Source of the DNA: Candidatus Firestoneibacteriota bacterium
GTDB taxonomy: Bacteria > JACRDZ01
NCBI GenBank assembly: GCA_016212735.1
Contig: JACRDZ010000087.1
Span: 1-5,322, forward strand
Reading direction: 5' to 3'
Length of the DNA stretch: 5,322 nt
Positions within the stretch are counted from its first letter, which is position 1. Each line of letters begins with the position of its first letter. The translations under genes and the position numbers were made by a program. Shown in pieces: positions 4,790 to 5,322 of the stretch. A model generated the notes under the pieces. It worked only from the letters and a program-made list of their open reading frames with translations. It was not told where the DNA came from and made no database searches.

Positions 4790-5066
4790 ATCTCCTCCGT
4801 TCATGATTATTCATATCTCTTGCTGTTATAATTAAAGCATTGTTATTAAGCTTTTTAATAAAAAATACTGAAAGGTATCTTCCAGCACTTGTTCTGCCGA
4901 GAGCGTTATATAAATCTTCGCCATCAACATTCCCATCTTCTTTCTTAAATATCCTGCATTTGTTTGATAGGACTTCTTCTACTTCACATGGAAGAACTGA
5001 ATGTTTCCAAGCAAGTTTTTCTATTATAGTATCTAACCAAATTATATCATCAATTATGATTGACAG
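4776..5066 (-). CDS. BrnT-family toxin (predicted ribonuclease), 96 aa, CTG start
   Basis: BrnT-type toxins are small RelE-like ribonucleases that slow translation until bound by their antitoxin. The frame contains DDIIWLDTIIEKLAWKHSV, EVEEVL, GEDLYNALGRTSAGRYLSVF and ITARDMNNHERRRYEKK. The GRTxAGRYL and ARDM...ERRRY blocks are the family's conserved core and the length is normal. No ATG, GTG or TTG exists in frame between the upstream TAA and the conserved N-terminus. A CTG at 5064-5066 lies 6 nt after AAAAGGAG (5073-5080) and gives the expected short N-terminus, so I use it; the gene could instead have lost its start. It shares 14 bases with the antitoxin and has its own promoter. It reads as intact otherwise. 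Confidence 0.82.
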   Translation of the reverse strand: MSIIIDDIIWLDTIIEKLAWKHSVLPCEVEEVLSNKCRIFKKEDGNVDGEDLYNALGRTSAGRYLSVFFIKKLNNNALIITARDMNNHERRRYEKK

Positions 5067-5072
5067 ACAAAA

Positions 5073-5080
5073 CTCCTTTT
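5073..5080 (-). promoter_or_regulatory. Ribosome binding site that decides the toxin start
   Basis: AAAAGGAG on the minus strand is a strong Shine-Dalgarno with a 6-base spacer to the in-frame CTG at 5064-5066. It is the main reason for assigning the rare start codon. Confidence 0.7.
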
Positions 5081-5110
5081 TGTTTTTGTATTTTTATTTT
5101 GATTATTTTT

Positions 5111-5139
5111 ATTGTAAATTTTTACTTATATAATGTCAA
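5111..5139 (-). promoter_or_regulatory. Near-consensus sigma-70 promoter of the toxin-antitoxin pair
   Basis: On the minus strand a perfect TTGACA (5134-5139) is followed after exactly 17 bases by TACAAT (5111-5116). Transcription would start near 5104, leaving a leader of about 38 nt. GTAAA/TTTAC arms at 5114-5118 and 5121-5125 straddle the -10 edge and TTATATAA at 5126-5133 is self-complementary; either could be the operator for autorepression by the antitoxin. Confidence 0.75.
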
Positions 5140-5159
5140 GAAGAAATTATAATAGGAAA

Positions 5160-5322
5160 ATAAGGGGTCTCGTCTCAACATTTGATATTACTTCCCCTTA
5201 AATCTTCTTCCAGACTTTTTATCTTACTCAAACAACTTTTATCTTTCTGCATTCTATCTTCGAATCTCCTACAAGCATGGGAAACAGCAGAATAATCCAT
5301 ATCAAATATTTTCCCTATTCTC
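5160..5322. repeat. Long direct repeat, copy 2 (runs off the window)
   Basis: This copy matches 4270-4432 except at two positions and is cut by the window edge, so its true length and whether it belongs to a complete element are unknown. It ends about 20 bp upstream of the -35 box of the toxin-antitoxin promoter. Confidence 0.95.
5175..5322 (-). CDS. Partial transposase, C-terminal DnaA-like tail (5' part beyond window)
   Basis: The last 48 codons read RIGKIFDMDYSAVSHACRRF and end GSNIKC with TGA at 5175-5177. The only amino acid change from the other copy is Ile for Val before the final Lys-Cys. The frame is open to the window edge, so this may be the 3' end of a complete Y1-type transposase that was the source of copy 1, or another remnant. 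The helix-turn-helix core lies around YSAVSHACRRF. The catalytic domain cannot be checked from this window. Confidence 0.7.
   Translation of the reverse strand, partial: RIGKIFDMDYSAVSHACRRFEDRMQKDKSCLSKIKSLEEDLRGSNIKC

Noticed and set aside
4840..5133. Plus-strand 97-residue frame
   Set aside because: It is antisense to the BrnT-type toxin, whose minus-strand reading carries the conserved family motifs.
1..5322. CRISPR array, tRNA or rRNA gene
   Set aside because: No regularly spaced repeats with unique spacers, no tRNA-like cloverleaf and no rRNA-like conserved stretch were seen on either strand.

Overview
The window is AT-rich chromosomal DNA (GC looks like roughly one third) from a bacterium with a periplasm and c-type cytochrome maturation. 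A secreted cytochrome with ten heme-type motifs, monofunctional hisI, long-form hisG, DOXP-pathway ispF and remnants of a tyrosine (Y1) transposase with a DnaA-like tail suggest an anaerobic or metal-respiring Gram-negative from a poorly cultivated lineage (for example Brocadiales-type Planctomycetes, Omnitrophota, Schekmanbacteria or Desulfobacterota). The lineage is inference; the sequence does not settle it.

Layout. Positions 1-800 are accessory or decayed DNA: GC-rich competing hairpins (1-70), a frame-broken zinc-finger fragment (72-228), an unassigned spacer, and a small membrane-protein frame on the plus strand (445-753) cut by one in-frame TAA. Positions 818-4011 hold the conserved block, all on the minus strand and transcribed from high to low coordinates: multiheme cytochrome c, hisI, hisG, ispF, ybgC. 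The gaps are 29, 21, 77 and 4 nt, so this is probably one operon. A good extended -10 promoter (4094-4122) and a 13-bp-arm palindrome (4052-4080) lie in front of the cytochrome. HisG and HisI catalyse steps 1 and 3 of histidine synthesis, IspF makes the cyclic diphosphate intermediate of isoprenoid synthesis, and YbgC is a hot-dog acyl-CoA thioesterase. The cytochrome is the odd member.

Positions 4140-5322 are mobile. A REP-like hairpin and a 15-bp tandem duplication lead into the 3' end of a transposase gene. A BrnT-type toxin / CopG-type antitoxin pair follows, with its own near-consensus promoter, and then a second copy of the same transposase 3' end runs off the window. The two copies are direct repeats 890 bp apart (2 differences in 163 bp), so the toxin-antitoxin pair sits between them. 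The toxin frame has no ATG, GTG or TTG start; a CTG sits 6 nt after a strong Shine-Dalgarno.

I do not see a clearly new biological system. The most interesting points are two non-standard heme motifs in an otherwise regular five-unit cytochrome, the toxin-antitoxin module between transposase-end repeats with a rare toxin start, the palindrome in the cytochrome leader, and the interrupted membrane-protein frame with a long purine/pyrimidine pairing around its stop.
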